Shown here: piece by piece, positions 1 through 13,800 of the stretch | Position numbering within the stretch: the stretch's first letter is position 1 | Layout of the letters: each line of letters starts with the position of its first letter | NCBI GenBank assembly: GCA_026874595.1 | Contig: CM049308.1 | Location: forward strand, 48,181,327 to 48,245,326 | Direction of reading: 5' to 3' | DNA: 64,000 nucleotides | Origin: Sipunculus nudus | Taxonomy: Eukaryota > Annelida > Sipuncula > Golfingiida > Sipunculidae | Program-made: the position numbers and the translations under genes | Notes under the pieces: generated by a model | What the model was told of the DNA's origin: nothing | Databases searched by the model: none | What the model saw: the letters and a program-made list of their open reading frames with translations, nothing else

Positions 1-640
1 TCCTTAACGGTATAAAATTGGTCACCAAGTTCTGATTGCCCATAAGTTCTGCCTCCATGCTTAGTGGTGAATGGTAGCACCTGAAACTGGAAAATCTGGT
101 TCCTCTATGCGACCCTGCCTCCCCATCAGTGGGATTTTACACCGCGGTTTCCTCCAGGGTGAAAGGAAATATGTTCACCTCGTAATGCTTCTCTCAGTGC
201 GCATGAAGATTTTGAAACAGAGTTTATGCATGTGCTGGCATCGCGCAGCTTTTAACTGCTCAGCAGATTGGGGCCGATCAAGGAACGATTGAGCTGAAGG
301 GTAACTCTCACTGCCTTAGCTTCCCATTCTGCCCTGATCATAGCCCAGTTATACACATCCTTTAGGTGACCCCAAAAGAGCATATTGCCGGTGAACGGTT
401 GTGAATACAGTTCCTGGAGCTAGGACATGTGTAACCCACTGCTGTGACCTCTGCCCCAGGGGGCAATTGGTTGTCCACTTTAAAAAAAACAGCCTGAAAT
501 TCTCTGAAATGACAACACCAGAACGAGAGACCGCCGAGAGGTTGCTAGGGACAGAATCCTGGAAAACGGGTAACAAAGAGTGGTTGTTCCAATTTTAATC
601 AGTGCCGAGGAAACACCAAGGTGAGAGGATATAGCACCGT
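1..640. other. Unrecognised moderately GC-rich segment (left edge)
   Basis: More balanced base composition than the AT-rich DNA to its right. Short open frames occur on both strands (for example 71-292 plus and 349-576 minus), but none shows a domain or a JKAMP-like sequence. Probably a decayed interspersed element within a JKAMP intron; no function can be assigned. Confidence 0.3.
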
Positions 641-1900
641 CAGTAGTGACCTACTTTTTAATCCAGGTATTGAACAAGGGACCTATGGGTCACGACGCTC
701 AGCTGTTATATATGATTAAAAAATATTATTTAGAAATGAGGCACATGCTGGTTTTGTGTGGTAATAAATATAAGCTGTATTATGAGTTGTTGTTGTTTAG
801 CTTATGTATGATTTTGATAGTACCTTTGGAGACAGGGAAGAGGATTGATTTCATTTATTTTATTAACAAATGGAGTACTATTGTCACACAGATTTTGACT
901 TGGCCATATAACTTATAAGCAGAATATATAATATAAGGGTTTAACTATTAATTAAAAAAATTACAAATATTGTCCCAAATATAATTTTTATTAAAAATAA
1001 TAAGAGAATCATATGATTTTTTAAAATGAAATATAACTGAAATGATTATTAAAATAATATTAAAGAATATAGTCATGAATGCATTCATGAATACATTTTG
1101 AAAGTATTTGCACTGGTATTCATATACTTTCATTTTTACCTGAATTCCCATTCTTTATGCAATTAATTTTATAATGGAGTACATAATCATATTCGTATTT
1201 AAATACAATTACAAAGTATTCGCACCATGTCTGGTATTTATTCAGTTTTCACCAAACAATGATGTTGAGAATCTAGATTATACAAAATTCACACATTTAA
1301 ATAATGATCATAAGTACCTGGCTTTATGGCTTTTATTTATATTAAAAAATAACTGTAATAAATTCATTTTGGACTAATTTCACATCAACGTACACACTAG
1401 ACACAGTAGGAATCTAGATTAATATTATCAACTGCATCTTTGTCTATCATTAATTTCCATCATATGATCCCTAATGATTAGTGTGAAATGATATGATTTA
1501 CTTCTTTATCATTAAAATTGAACTGAAAAATACCATATGTGACTGCATGGTGTTATTTGGAATACGTGACATTCTATCCATCGATACAAGATTCTTATAT
1601 CATCAGTAACTGCAAGTTAATTTCCTGTTATTATAAACTAACAAATTCCTTTTCTATTTTTCTTTAATTTTTTATTACAAACCAATAAAAATTTATTAAT
1701 TTATTGTTTATTGTTATGTAGTTGGTTAAAACTACTAGATGAGTTGAGTTGGACACCTGGATCAACTGTGGCTGGCCATAAGCTGGCTGGATTCCCGTGT
1801 ATGCCTCGCCTCAAGCATGCATAATTTGCTGAAAGTTCAACAAGGTCAACATACAGGTGACTCAAGAGGGGCTTGAGAGAGCCAAAGTCTGACAGGGTCT
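641..1900. other. AT-rich non-coding DNA, probably JKAMP intron
   Basis: Very AT-rich with no credible exon. One short dispersed motif, ACCTATGGGTC followed by CGACGCTCAGCT, at about 679-704 is found again at about 35866-35892, so both are pieces of the same interspersed repeat. Nothing else is seen. Confidence 0.5.
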
Positions 1901-3306
1901 CATAAAAACATTAATAAAAGCTACAATTTTTGGCCAATTTCTTTCAGCTTTCTAAACTTAAAAGCTGAAATCCTTATGTGTGCATGATATGAAAATTATA
2001 TCAACAGTGCTCACAGGAAACAAACGTGCCATGGTCAAAGTTGGGCAAAATTTAAGTTACTAATTTTACATTTATACTAATAACTCATAAAATTTGAAAA
2101 ATTCATAACTAATTTTGGGTATTCAATTGAATCTTGATTAAATAATGTTACATCCCTGACAAAAAAAACTCTAGCTTCAGCTATCTCCTTGTTAAGGGAG
2201 TAAATATATTTCTTGATTTTTTACAAAGTGCATTATGTTTGGGCCCATAACTTAAAACAATTACGCAATACTGACATCATTCTGGCATGTGCATAGAGAA
2301 TGAAAAATATGTATATTATTTATGATTAAAGTCAGATCAGTGGTTTTGATATTAGGCAGTCTTGAAGTGTAACAATGGGTTTTTAATGGAAAAATGAAGT
2401 TTTTCAATAATATCTTGAAGGTATTAAGTCCTAGTGACCAAATTCTTGGCATGGTAGGGGATTTTGGAGACATCTAGCTGTATGCCGAATTTAAGGAACT
2501 AGGAGCTGAAGCTGGGGAGCTGAGCTCTTGCAAACTGCATAACACTAGCTTGATGTAAAAATTATCTTACATGGTGCTTGAAAAACCTGAATAAAATCTA
2601 CAGTTTTTGATCAACTGGTTTCAAATTTTTGGTTTTAACAGTTGAAAAGGTAGCAAAAACATGCTGTGAAAATTAAATCCACAGTACTTACAGGAAAAAA
2701 ACGTGCCATGGTCAAAGTTGGGCAAAATTTAAGGTACCAATTTTTTATTTTTATTAATATTTTAAAAAATTTAAAAGATTTTCATCTAATTTTGGGTATA
2801 CAATTTAATTTTGATTAATTAAAAGTTATATTACTGGAAAAAAGGTCCATAGCTTTAACATGTTTTGTGTTAAGTGATCAAATATCTTTCCTGATTTTTT
2901 ACAAAATGCATTATGTTTGGGTCCATAACTTTTTTAAATTATATAATACAGACATAATTTCTTGAATGTACATAGAGACTATATAGAGGAATATTTATGG
3001 TAGATATGAGGAAAAACAGATGAGTGGTTTTGATATTAGGCAGTCATGAAGTGTGAAAATAGGTTTTTAATAAAAAATTGAGGTTTTTCCTTAATTTCTC
3101 AAAGGAACGAAGTCAAAAAGACCCAGTTTTCGGCTTGGTATGAGATCTTGGGGACATCTAACGTTATGCCGAATTTTGGATTCCTAGGTCTTACGGTTTC
3201 AAAACATGCCACATCTACGGACGGACGGACGGACGGACAGACGGACGGACGACGGACAATGGACCACGACTATAGCTCAGATGACTTATAGTCAGCTGAG
3301 CTAAAA
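1900..3306 (-). repeat. Interspersed repeat family with GTCCGTCC head and internal tandem copies
   Basis: Read on the minus strand the element begins at about 3306 with AGCTCAGCTGACTATAAGTC, then an ATCTGAGCTATAG segment and a GTCC/GGAC microsatellite (3211-3255). The body is at least partly tandem: the 20-mer AACGTGCCATGGTCAAAGTT recurs about 676 bp apart (about 2024 and 2701), each time in a similar context. The same head occurs on the plus strand at 52390-52470 and at 52751-52780 plus 54099-54300, and the body matches near 54140-54320. No coding capacity; a non-autonomous element of unknown class. Confidence 0.75.
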
Positions 3307-3557
3307 ACCTATTTATAAAGTTAGTGCAGAAATCTTTTAAGAAATAAATTCTCTCTGATTTAACAAAACAATGCCTAAAGGCCTAATGCAAACCTATGCA
3401 ATGGCATATACACCAGGTATAATGCTTCAATGCTGGACCATTACTTTTGAAGTACATGTGTAATATGTTCATGAACAATGAAAATACTAAACATTTTGAA
3501 CAAGAACCAGTTCACAAATATCACTGCTGACATACTGGCATTGGTCACACAACATAA

Positions 3558-3830
3558 AAATGATTGCAGGTGGTGCCACCAGTCTTGTATACAACAAAGC
3601 TATCCGAGATGTATACATATGCCTAATTTCAGGCTGATATATCAAGCCCTTCCTGAGAAATAAGCAAGGACGTACACTGTGCAAAAATTATTGTAGATGG
3701 TGTCACTGTCTTGTATACAACAAAGCTATCCCATATGTATAAATATGCAAAATTTCAGGTTGATATATCAAATCCATCCTGAGAAATAAGCAGGCACATA
3801 CACTGTGCAAAAGTTATTGTAGGTGGCGAT
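3558..3830. repeat. Two tandem ~126-bp degenerate repeats with GGTGGYGCC and TTTCAGG motifs
   Basis: CTTGTATACAACAAAGCTAT occurs at about 3583 and 3709, each followed by an AATTTCAGG, TTGATATATCAA-like stretch and CCTGAGAAATAAGCA. A third partial copy starts near 3818. The same layout, diverged, is seen at 31140-31660, so this is a dispersed family. Confidence 0.7.
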
Positions 3831-3939
3831 CTAAGGTGCATGGACAGGTCAAAAAACCAGGCCAATACATCAAACTTCTCTTCAGTCAGTTGCACTGGGC
3901 TAACCAGGCTTAGCTGAGAAAGGCGGTTGCACTGCAGCT

Positions 3940-4032
3940 ACTGCACTGAGTGAACTCTTCACCTGCACCTGACTGCACTGAGTGAACTCTTGACCTGTAC
4001 CAGGGTGCACTGAGTGAACTCTTGACCTGTTG
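3940..4032. repeat. Three ~33-bp direct repeats
   Basis: The motif TGCACTGAGTGAACTCTT followed by SACCTG is present three times (about 3942, 3974 and 4007). Short local minisatellite; no coding support for the overlapping open frames. Confidence 0.75.
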
Positions 4033-4199
4033 CATAATCTGACACAGTTGGCAGTCTGCCAAAGCTATAAATAGATCTAGACTCAGACCTGCCAACCTCG
4101 GTGGAGGGAAAATAGTAACGGTAACCACTGACAGTGAGGCCATGGTCCCAGCCGAAAAATCGAGAGCTAACCAATACTTACGCATCCTCTAAAAATAAA

Positions 4200-5560
4200 T
4201 GCATAAATTACAGGGGGTGCATACAAAAGGCTGTAGTATACACAGAAAATGAAAATGTATCCTAAAAATAAATGCATAAAAATACACCGGTCGGTAACGG
4301 CTGACACTACACCGACAGAAAGCATCTAATCTTTATACAGCGGGAAAATCAGTGACGTATATACAGTTGTAAAATTCATTCATCAATTAGACGACGTGAG
4401 CGACCGTAATCCACCGAGATCGCCCAAACGCCAGATCAATGCCATATTTGGATGTCAACGTAATTATGAATGCGTGCTTCATAGAGTATTACCCAATGAG
4501 CCAAACTCCGAAAACTAATATATTCTAATTAACAGCTTGCTTTTATGCATGGCAATATTTGTTTTCTGTTCCCTGGCTAATGCAAATGAGTTGAAATGAC
4601 ACCGGTCATGAGAGTAGGAACTGGGTACATTTGCACGCAAATTGGTTATTCACTGAAGCTCGGCCCTACTTTAGAATGTAAAGCCCAATCTTGCCAGAAA
4701 AAAATATTTCGCTGCAGTCTAACATTTCATTGTTCGAACGCTTTTCAAGCTGCTAACAGTAAATTCTTGCGCTTTTAAAAAAATTTTCCGACGCAAAAAT
4801 CCACAAAACGCGGTCTATAACCGGATCCCTGTTGAGTCATGTGAAAATCACTGGAACATTACATGCACGTGAACAGTCCTCCAGTTGGAAACGTCAACTC
4901 TGACCTCATGAATATGTAGGCATATTAAACTCAGTCGTCAGCTGGCCTTCTCTCCCTTGTTTATAACGTTAACAAGGCCCTGTGTTACACACATTTTGTT
5001 TAGAGATTTATACATGTAAATGATTGGTTTACGGACACTTGCGCAGTCTGAGATATACAATTTTGTACTCAATACAACGTAAATTTTTCAGGAATAAGAC
5101 AAAAGAAACACTATCACAAAGCATTCACAAATATTGCCATAAATCGTAGTAAGCCGTCAGTAAATCGTACTATTGTAATAAAAGGGGTCAATATTTTTTT
5201 TTATCAAAATGTTTAGAATAATAAAAGATGTAGTCCTTTCATAGTTAAAGGTCCAATAATTCTGCCATCAATCATGTAAGTAAACTCAAACAAAGAATCA
5301 TTTTTGTGCAATGTTACAGAAGTTGAAACAACGGTTTTGCAGAAGAAGACTATTGCAGTCGTCAGTTTAAAATAGGTTGAAAATGGCCAGTAAACGAATT
5401 ACAGCTTTTTCTGGCTCTACCAAAAATCAACAAACCCAATCTATTCTTATACACTTGAAAGAACCCTACCCTAGGATATTACTTGTGAAAAATTAAACGA
5501 TTCAGCTTGACAGGTTCATCATTAAACATTTTTAAACTGAAAGTGGAAAAACAAAAATTT
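4200..5560. other. Non-coding, no feature recognised
   Basis: Mixed-composition intronic or intergenic sequence. Apart from a small duplicated phrase (AAAAATAAATGCATAAA at about 4190 and 4266) nothing stands out on either strand. Confidence 0.4.
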
Positions 5561-6490
5561 CAAATTTACATCATGTGCCCAACATTTGCACAAAACTTGG
5601 TGATGCTAGCTCCTGTCGTTTCTGAGATTGTTATGTCAGTGTGCTTACTTGGCCATATGACTTAGTTCAAATTCCTGTAACTCAGCCAAAATTTATCAAA
5701 TCCAAACCATTTGAACAAACTTGAGAGAACTTATCTCTTCGATTATTTCTGTAAAATATTGAAATATTTGGTTGAATGATTTTAGAGGAGAAAATTATAA
5801 AGTTTTTTTAGTTTTTTCCCTGTAAAATGTAAGTTAATGCGGGTGGCACCACAAAATGCTCAATCCCACAACATTTGATATATGAAAGATTTTCATATAA
5901 AATTTGGGGATGTTAGCTCCCGCTATTCCTGAGAAATTATGGGTTAATGTACTGATGACCAATGACCCTCATACAAAATAGGTTGATGCAGGTGGCGCCA
6001 CCAATTCCCACAAATTCATATATGAGTCAAGTGACCGACATTTACATAAAATTTGGTGAAGATAGCTCCAGCATTATCTGATACTGTAATTTTAGTATCC
6101 TTTTTTGCCAAAATGACTAAGTTCAGCTTCCTGTGACTCAGCCGAAATTCACCAAACTGGAACCATTCGAACAAACTTGAGAGAAAACTTGAGAGAGATG
6201 GTTTCAGAGATTATTTCTGTGAAATATTAAGCAATCTGGCTGGACAGTTTCAGAGAAGAAGATTTTTGAAGGGTTTTAAGAGATTTCCTTATAAAATAAT
6301 ATAAGTAAATGCAGATAGCAAAAAAAAAATAAGCAAAATCTTTAGTTCTTTAGATGACTTATTTTTTGCATTAAATTTGGTGATGCTAGCTCTAACAGTT
6401 TTTGAGAGAGCACAAGTTAACGAAGGGACTACAGCAGACAGACGACGCTGCACCATCGCGTAAGCTCCCAGGTTTGCTAAAAAGGTGATA
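5560..6490 (-). repeat. Interspersed repeat family 2 (GCGCAGCGTCGTCTGTC head)
   Basis: On the minus strand the element starts near 6490 with AGCAAACCTGGGAGCTTACG and a GTGCAGCGTCGTCTGTC stretch, followed by a body with two diverged copies about 460 bp apart (GACTTAGTTC/GACTAAGTTC phrases at about 5660 and 6117). The same head, better preserved, is present twice in tandem on the plus strand at 56480-56530 and 56885-56935. It lies directly downstream of JKAMP exon 5, and the open frame 6289-6524 is repeat sequence, not JKAMP. Confidence 0.75.
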
Positions 6491-6524
6491 ATTATGAATA
6501 CAATACAGGTATATTGATACTTAC

Positions 6525-6694
6525 ATATTAGGCCTGCGAATATTGCTTGTAAGACCACCAGAATGGGGAAAAAATAGAGAGCGGCATATACTGCTTTATC
6601 ACCATGGCCAGGTAACAGCTTAGCAGACAGAACAGGTCGGAAGAGGATCATCAGCAACAAGCAGAAAGCATAGTAGATCATCACTATGGTGTAT
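6525..6694 (-). CDS. JKAMP: JKAMP exon 5 (middle membrane spans), last exon visible
   Basis: 170-nt exon with acceptor CATCTTTTCAG and donor GTAAGT on the minus strand. It enters in phase 2, completing the Leu codon split by exon 4, and leaves in phase 1. The peptide reads YTIVMIYYAFCLLLMILFRP, then GDKAVYAALYFFPILVVLQ, covering two conserved membrane spans. It is separated from exon 4 by a 12.3-kb intron, of which 11.2 kb is satellite. The remaining C-terminal part of JKAMP (about 70-100 residues by family length) was not recognised between base 1 and 6524, so it is probably beyond the left edge. An open frame continues past the donor but runs into interspersed repeat sequence. Confidence 0.95.
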
Positions 6695-6807
6695 CTGAAA
6701 AGATGAAAGGTCACAGCAATATCAACAATCTGTTCAAGGCTCTGATTGATATCAGTGACAAGAAGGCAAGAATAAAACCATAACCCTGCCAACAAATGTG
6801 GATACAA

Positions 6808-7380
6808 TACAAGTCATATAAACCTAGGTATGTGAGATCAGTATTTTATCAACATGGCAAATTTGCTTCTCTGCTTGATGGCAACACCAGTGAGTCCACT
6901 GAAGTCTAAATGAGTGCCGCATTATTTCACTGTGTGGATAAGCATATATAATATAAATATATTTCATTTACATGGATTACACAAATAGTTATTTTAACTA
7001 ATCTTGGGAATCTCCATCGCTCAGGTTGTGGTGTTCGGTAGTGTCTAGAGGTGGAGAAAACCAGAGAACCAGAAAAAATCCTCAGCCTTAAGACAGGCCA
7101 CTACAACTCACTCTCATAGCCATGCCAGGGGGTTGAACCAGAGTTGCCAGCAGAGAGAACCAAATGTTTTACCCGTCAATGTCCAGGTCATTCCTCATCA
7201 CAGCTATGAGCTTCATTCCAAGTTTTTAGCTGACACAGTACTCAAAATGGAACAGCCATATTTTGACTATGCCACCAGGGGCCTGTAGGCATCATGCTTG
7301 CTCTTGCTGTCAGAATGTCTTAGCTTTTGCCCAGCTTCCAGGCTGGATAGTTATACGGCCTCTCTTTAAGTAGAACACTT
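6808..7380. other. Intron 4 proximal segment with a decayed interspersed element
   Basis: Between exon 5 and the satellite. A phrase GTGGAGAAAACCAGAGAACC with a downstream GGGGGTTGAACCAGAG (7052-7150) resembles short repeats common in invertebrate introns, but is too degraded to classify. No exon seen. Confidence 0.35.
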
Positions 7381-7746
7381 TTACTGGAACCATGTGAAAG
7401 CCCTCCAAAGGTGACACTTCCTGTGCCACTTGTCAGAACATTTTCTTTTCCAGGGACCATCACCCTGAACTACTTCAATGCTTAGTGGAAGTTGGTGATT
7501 TAGGGGGATTCTCCCAACCCTGTCAAGTTTGTTTAATATGGGTAAGAAAGGTGTGGAAATGTTATGAGAGTTCTTACAATTGTTCAGGTGAATAATCCTC
7601 CTCAGATCATAGATTGTCTGGGCCCTGCTACAGACGGGGTCTAGTTCCTTGATGTCTATGTCACTTGACAAGAAGAGTAAGAGCTTAACTTTGTCTGGTT
7701 CTTCAAGAGAAGGGAAAAAGACCTCTCCTATCAAGGTTTCTTCCAA
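7381..7746 (-). other. Unrecognised 121-codon open frame in JKAMP intron 4
   Basis: An open frame from MEETLIGEVFFPSLEEP to a stop at 7381. It is predicted soluble, Leu-rich at the start and Lys/Trp/Cys-rich at the end, and matches no family I know. It sits in the same orientation as JKAMP but has no counterpart in JKAMP proteins, and no flanking splice sites were needed by the verified exon chain. It may be a piece of an old transposon or chance. Confidence 0.2.
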
Positions 7747-7834
7747 ATGTTGTGGCTCAGGTCTCAGAGTGTATAATCAATAGTCCCCTGAAGACCATGA
7801 AAACTGTTTCCAGTACAGTACAGTGTCTGGGTTT

Positions 7835-10800
7835 TTGTTATATGATAACATGCCCTTACAATACATACATGGCCTCCTGGGTACAGTGAAGTCTAAAGGT
7901 ATATGTGTGTTTGTTGTATGATAACATGCCCTTACAATACGTACACGGCCTCCTGGGTACAGTGACGTCTAAGGGTATATGTGTGTTTGTTGTATGATAA
8001 CATGCCCTTACAGTGGGTACACAGCCTCCTGGGTACAGTGAAGTCTAAGGGTATATGTGTGTTTGTTGTATGATAACAGGCCCTTACAGTGGGTACACAG
8101 CCTCCTAGGTACAGTGACGTCTAAGGGTATATGTGTGTTTGTTGTATGATAACATGCCCTTACAGTGGGTACACAGCCTCCTGGGTACAGTGACGTCTAA
8201 GGGTATATGTGTGTTTGTTGTATGATAACATGCCCTTACAATACGTACACGGCCTCCTGGGTACAGTGACGTCTAAGGGTATATGTGTGTTTGTTGTATG
8301 ATAACATGCCCTTACAGTGGGTACACAGCCTCCTGGGTACAGTGAAGTCTAAGGGTATATGTGTGTTTGTTGTATGATAACAGGCCCTTACAGTGGGTAC
8401 ACAGCCTCCTGGGTACAGTGACGTCTAAGGGTATATATGTGTTTGTTGTATGATAATATGCCCTTACAGTGGGTACACAGCCTCCTGGGTACAGTGAAGT
8501 CTAAGGGTATATGTGTGTTTGTTGTATGATAACATGCCCTTACAGTGGGTACACAGCCTCCTGGGTACAGTGAAGTCTAAGGGTATATGTGTGTTTGTTG
8601 TATGATAACAGGCCCTTACAGTGGGTACACAGCCTCCTAGGTACAGTGACGTCTAAGGGTATATGTGTGTTTGTTGTATGATAACATGCCCTTACAGTGG
8701 GTACACAGCCTCCTGGGTACAGTGACGTCTAAGGGTATATGTGTGTTTGTTGTATGATAACATGCCCTTACAATACGTACACGGCCTCCTGGGTACAGTG
8801 ACGTCTAAGGGTATATGTGTGTTTGTTGTATGATAACATGCCCTTACAGTGGGTACACAGCCTCCTGGGTACAGTGAAGTCTAAGGGTATATGTGTGTTT
8901 GTTGTATGATAACAGGCCCTTACAGTGGGTACACAGCCTCCTGGGTACAGTGACGTCTAAGGGTATATATGTGTTTGTTGTATGATAATATGCCCTTACA
9001 GTGGGTACACAGCCTCCTGGGTACAGTGAAGTCTAAGGGTATATGTGTGTTTGTTGTATGATAACATGCCCTTACAGTGGGTACACAGCCTCCTGGGTAC
9101 AGTGACGTCTAAGGGTATATGTGTGTTTGTTGTATGATAACATGCCCTTACAGTGGGTACACAGCCTCCTGGGTACACTGACGTCTAAGGGTATATGTGT
9201 GTTTGTTGTATGATAACATGCCCTTACAGTGGGTACACAGCCTCCTGGGTACAGTGACGTCTAAGGGTATATGTGTGTTTGTTGTATGATAACATGCCCT
9301 TACAGTGGGTACACAGCCTCCTGGGTACACTGACGTCTAAGGGTATATGTGTGTTTGTTGTATGATAACATGCCCTTACAGTGGGTACACGGCCTCCTGG
9401 GTACAGTGAAGTCTAAGGGTATATGTGTGTTTGTTGTATGATAACATGCCCTTACAGTGGGTACACAGCCTCCTGGGTACAGTGACGTCTAAGGGTATAT
9501 GTGTGTTTGTTGTATGATAACATGCCCTAACAATACGTACACGGCCTCCTGGGTACAGTGACGTCTAAGGGTATATGTGTGTTTGTTGTATGATAACATG
9601 CCCTTACAGTGGGTACACAGCCTTCTGGGTACAGTGAAGTCTAAGGGTATATGTGTGTTTGTTGTATGATAACATGCCCTTACAGTGGGTACACAGCCTC
9701 CTGGGTACAGTGACGTCTAAGGGTATATGTGTGTTTGTTGTATGATAACATGCCCTTACAGTGGGTACACAGCCTCCTGGGCACAGTGAAGTCTAAGGGT
9801 ATATGTGTGTTTGTTGTATGATAACATGCCCTTACAGTGGGTACACAGCCTCCTGGGTACAGTGACGTCTAAGGGTATATGTGTGTTTGTTGTATGATAA
9901 CATGCCCTTACAATACGTACACGGCCTCCTGGGTACAGTGACGTCTAAGGGTATATGTGTGTTTGTTGTATGATAACATGCCCTTACAGTGGGTACACAG
10001 CCTCCTGGGTACAGTGAAGTCTAAGGGTATATGTGTGTTTGTTGTATGATAACAGGCCCTTACAGTGGGTACACAGCCTCCTAGGTACAGTGACGTCTAA
10101 GGGTATATGTGTGTTTGTTGTATGATAACATGCCCTTACAGTGGGTACACGGCCTCCTGGGTACAGTGACGTCTAAGGGTATATGTGTGTTTGTTGTATG
10201 ATAACATGCCCTTACAATACGTACACGGCCTCCTGGGTACAGTGACGTCTAAGGGTATATGTGTGTTTGTTGTATGATAACATGCCCTTACAGTGGGTAC
10301 ACAGCCTCCTGGGTACAGTGACGTCTAAGGGTATATATGTGTTTGTTGTATGATAATATGCCCTTACAGTGGGTACACAGCCTCCTGGGTACAGTGACGT
10401 CTAAGGGTATATGTGTGTTTGTTGTATGATAACATGCCCTTACAGTGGGTACACAGCCTCCTGGGTACAGTGACGTCTAAGGGTATATGTGTGTTTGTTG
10501 TATGATAACATGCCCTTACAGTGGGTACACAGCCTCCTGGGTACAGTGAAGTCTAAGGGTATATGTGTGTTTGTTGTATGATAACATGCCCTTACAGTGG
10601 GTACACAGCCTCCTGGGTACATTGACGTCTAAGGGTATATGTGTGTTTGTTGTATGATAACATGCCCTTACAGTGGGTACACAGCCTCCTGGGCACAGTG
10701 AAGTCTAAGGGTATATGTGTGTTTGTTGTATGATAACATGCCCTTACAGTGGGTACACAGCCTCCTGGGTACAGTGACGTCTAAGGGTATATGTGTGTTT

Positions 10801-13800
10801 GTTGTATGATAACATGCCCTTACAGTGGGTACACAGCCTCCTGGGCACAGTGAAGTCTAAGGGTATATGTGTGTTTGTTGTATGATAACATGTCCTTACA
10901 GTGGGTACACAGCCTCCTGGGTACAGTGACGTCTAAGGGTATATGTGTGTTTGTTGTATGATAACATGCCCTTACAGTGGGTACACAGCCTCCTGGGTAC
11001 AGTGACGTCTAAGGGTATATGTGTGTTTGTTATATGATAACATGCCCTTACAATACGTACACGGCCTCCTGGGTACAGTGAAGTCTAAGGGTATATGTGT
11101 GTTTGTTGTATGATAACATGCCCTTACAGTGGGTACACAGCCTCCTGGGTACAGTGACGTCTAAGGGTATATGTGTGTTTGTTGTATGATAACATGCCCT
11201 TACAGTGGGTACACAGCCTCCTGGGTACAGTGACGTCTAAGGGTATATGTGTGTTTGTTGTATGATAACATGCCCTTACAGTTGGTACACAGCCTCCTGG
11301 GTACAGTGAAGTCTAAGGGTATATGTGTGTTTGTTGTATGATAACATGCCCTTACAGTGGGTACACAGCCTTCGGGTACAGTGACGTCTAAGGGTATATG
11401 TGTGTTTGTTGTATGATAACATGCCCTTACAGTGGGTACACGGCCTCCTGGGTACAGTGACGTCTAAGGGTATATGTGTGTTTGTTGTATGATAACATGC
11501 CCTTACAATACGTACACGGCCTCCTGGGTACAGTGACGTCTAAGGGTATATGTGTGTTTGTTGTATGATAACATGCCCTTACAGTGGGTACACAGCCTCC
11601 TGGGTACAGTGAAGTCTAAGGGTATATGTGTGTTTGTTGTATGATAACAGGCCCTTACAGTGGGTACACAGCCTCCTGGGTACAGTGACGTCTAAGGGTA
11701 TATGTGTGTTTGTTGTATGATAACATGCCCTTACAGTGGGTACACAGCCTCCTGGGTACAGTGACGTCTAAGGGTATATGTGTGTTTGTTGTATGATAAC
11801 ATGCCCTTACAGTGGGTACACAGCCTCCTGGGTACAGTGAAGTCTAAGGGTATATGTGTGTTTGTTGTATGATAACATGCCCTTACAATACGTACACGGC
11901 CTCCTGGGTACAGTGACGTCTAAGGGTATATGTGTGTTTGTTGTATGATAACATGCCCTTACAGTGGGTACACAGCCTCCTGGGTACAGTGAAGTCTAAG
12001 GGTATATGTGTGTTTGTTGTATGATAACAGGCCCTTACAGTGGGTACACAGCCTCCTAGGTACAGTGACGTCTAAGGGTATATGTGTGTTTGTTGTATGA
12101 TAACATGCCCTTACAGTGGGTACACAGCCTCCTGGGTACAGTGACGTCTAAGGGTATATGTGTGTTTGTTGTATGATAACATGCCCTTACAATACGTACA
12201 CGGCCTCCTGGGTACAGTGACGTCTAAGGGTATATGTGTGTTTGTTGTATGATAACATGCCCTTACAGTGGGTACACAGCCTCCTGGGTACAGTGAAGTC
12301 TAAGGGTATATGTGTGTTTGTTGTATGATAACAGGCCCTTACAGTGGGTACACAGCCTCCTGGGTACAGTGACGTCTAAGGGTATATATGTGTTTGTTGT
12401 ATGATAATATGCCCTTACAGTGGGTACACAGCCTCCTGGGTACAGTGAAGTCTAAGGGTATATGTGTGTTTGTTGTATGATAACATGCCCTTACAGTGGG
12501 TACACAGCCTCCTGGGTACAGTGAAGTCTAAGGGTATATGTGTGTTTGTTGTATGATAACAGGCCCTTACAGTGGGTACACAGCCTCCTAGGTACAGTGA
12601 CGTCTAAGGGTATATGTGTGTTTGTTGTATGATAACATGCCCTTACAGTGGGTACACAGCCTCCTGGGTACAGTGACGTCTAAGGGTATATGTGTGTTTG
12701 TTGTATGATAACATGCCCTTACAATACGTACACGGCCTCCTGGGTACAGTGACGTCTAAGGGTATATGTGTGTTTGTTGTATGATAACATGCCCTTACAG
12801 TGGGTACACAGCCTCCTGGGTACAGTGAAGTCTAAGGGTATATGTGTGTTTGTTGTATGATAACAGGCCCTTACAGTGGGTACACAGCCTCCTGGGTACA
12901 GTGACGTCTAAGGGTATATATGTGTTTGTTGTATGATAATATGCCCTTACAGTGGGTACACAGCCTCCTGGGTACAGTGAAGTCTAAGGGTATATGTGTG
13001 TTTGTTGTATGATAACATGCCCTTACAGTGGGTACACAGCCTCCTGGGTACAGTGACGTCTAAGGGTATATGTGTGTTTGTTGTATGATAACATGCCCTT
13101 ACAGTGGGTACACAGCCTCCTGGGTACACTGACGTCTAAGGGTATATGTGTGTTTGTTGTATGATAACATGCCCTTACAGTGGGTACACAGCCTCCTGGG
13201 TACAGTGACGTCTAAGGGTATATGTGTGTTTGTTGTATGATAACATGCCCTTACAGTGGGTACACAGCCTCCTGGGTACACTGACGTCTAAGGGTATATG
13301 TGTGTTTGTTGTATGATAACATGCCCTTACAGTGGGTACACGGCCTCCTGGGTACAGTGAAGTCTAAGGGTATATGTGTGTTTGTTGTATGATAACATGC
13401 CCTTACAGTGGGTACACAGCCTCCTGGGTACAGTGACGTCTAAGGGTATATGTGTGTTTGTTGTATGATAACATGCCCTAACAATACGTACACGGCCTCC
13501 TGGGTACAGTGACGTCTAAGGGTATATGTGTGTTTGTTGTATGATAACATGCCCTTACAGTGGGTACACAGCCTTCTGGGTACAGTGAAGTCTAAGGGTA
13601 TATGTGTGTTTGTTGTATGATAACATGCCCTTACAGTGGGTACACAGCCTCCTGGGTACAGTGACGTCTAAGGGTATATGTGTGTTTGTTGTATGATAAC
13701 ATGCCCTTACAGTGGGTACACAGCCTCCTGGGCACAGTGAAGTCTAAGGGTATATGTGTGTTTGTTGTATGATAACATGCCCTTACAGTGGGTACACAGC

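Noticed and set aside
6289-6524. Continuation of the JKAMP exon 5 open frame
   Set aside because: A consensus GTAAGT follows codon ATA-T at 6524, and the following sequence matches dispersed repeat family 2, not JKAMP.
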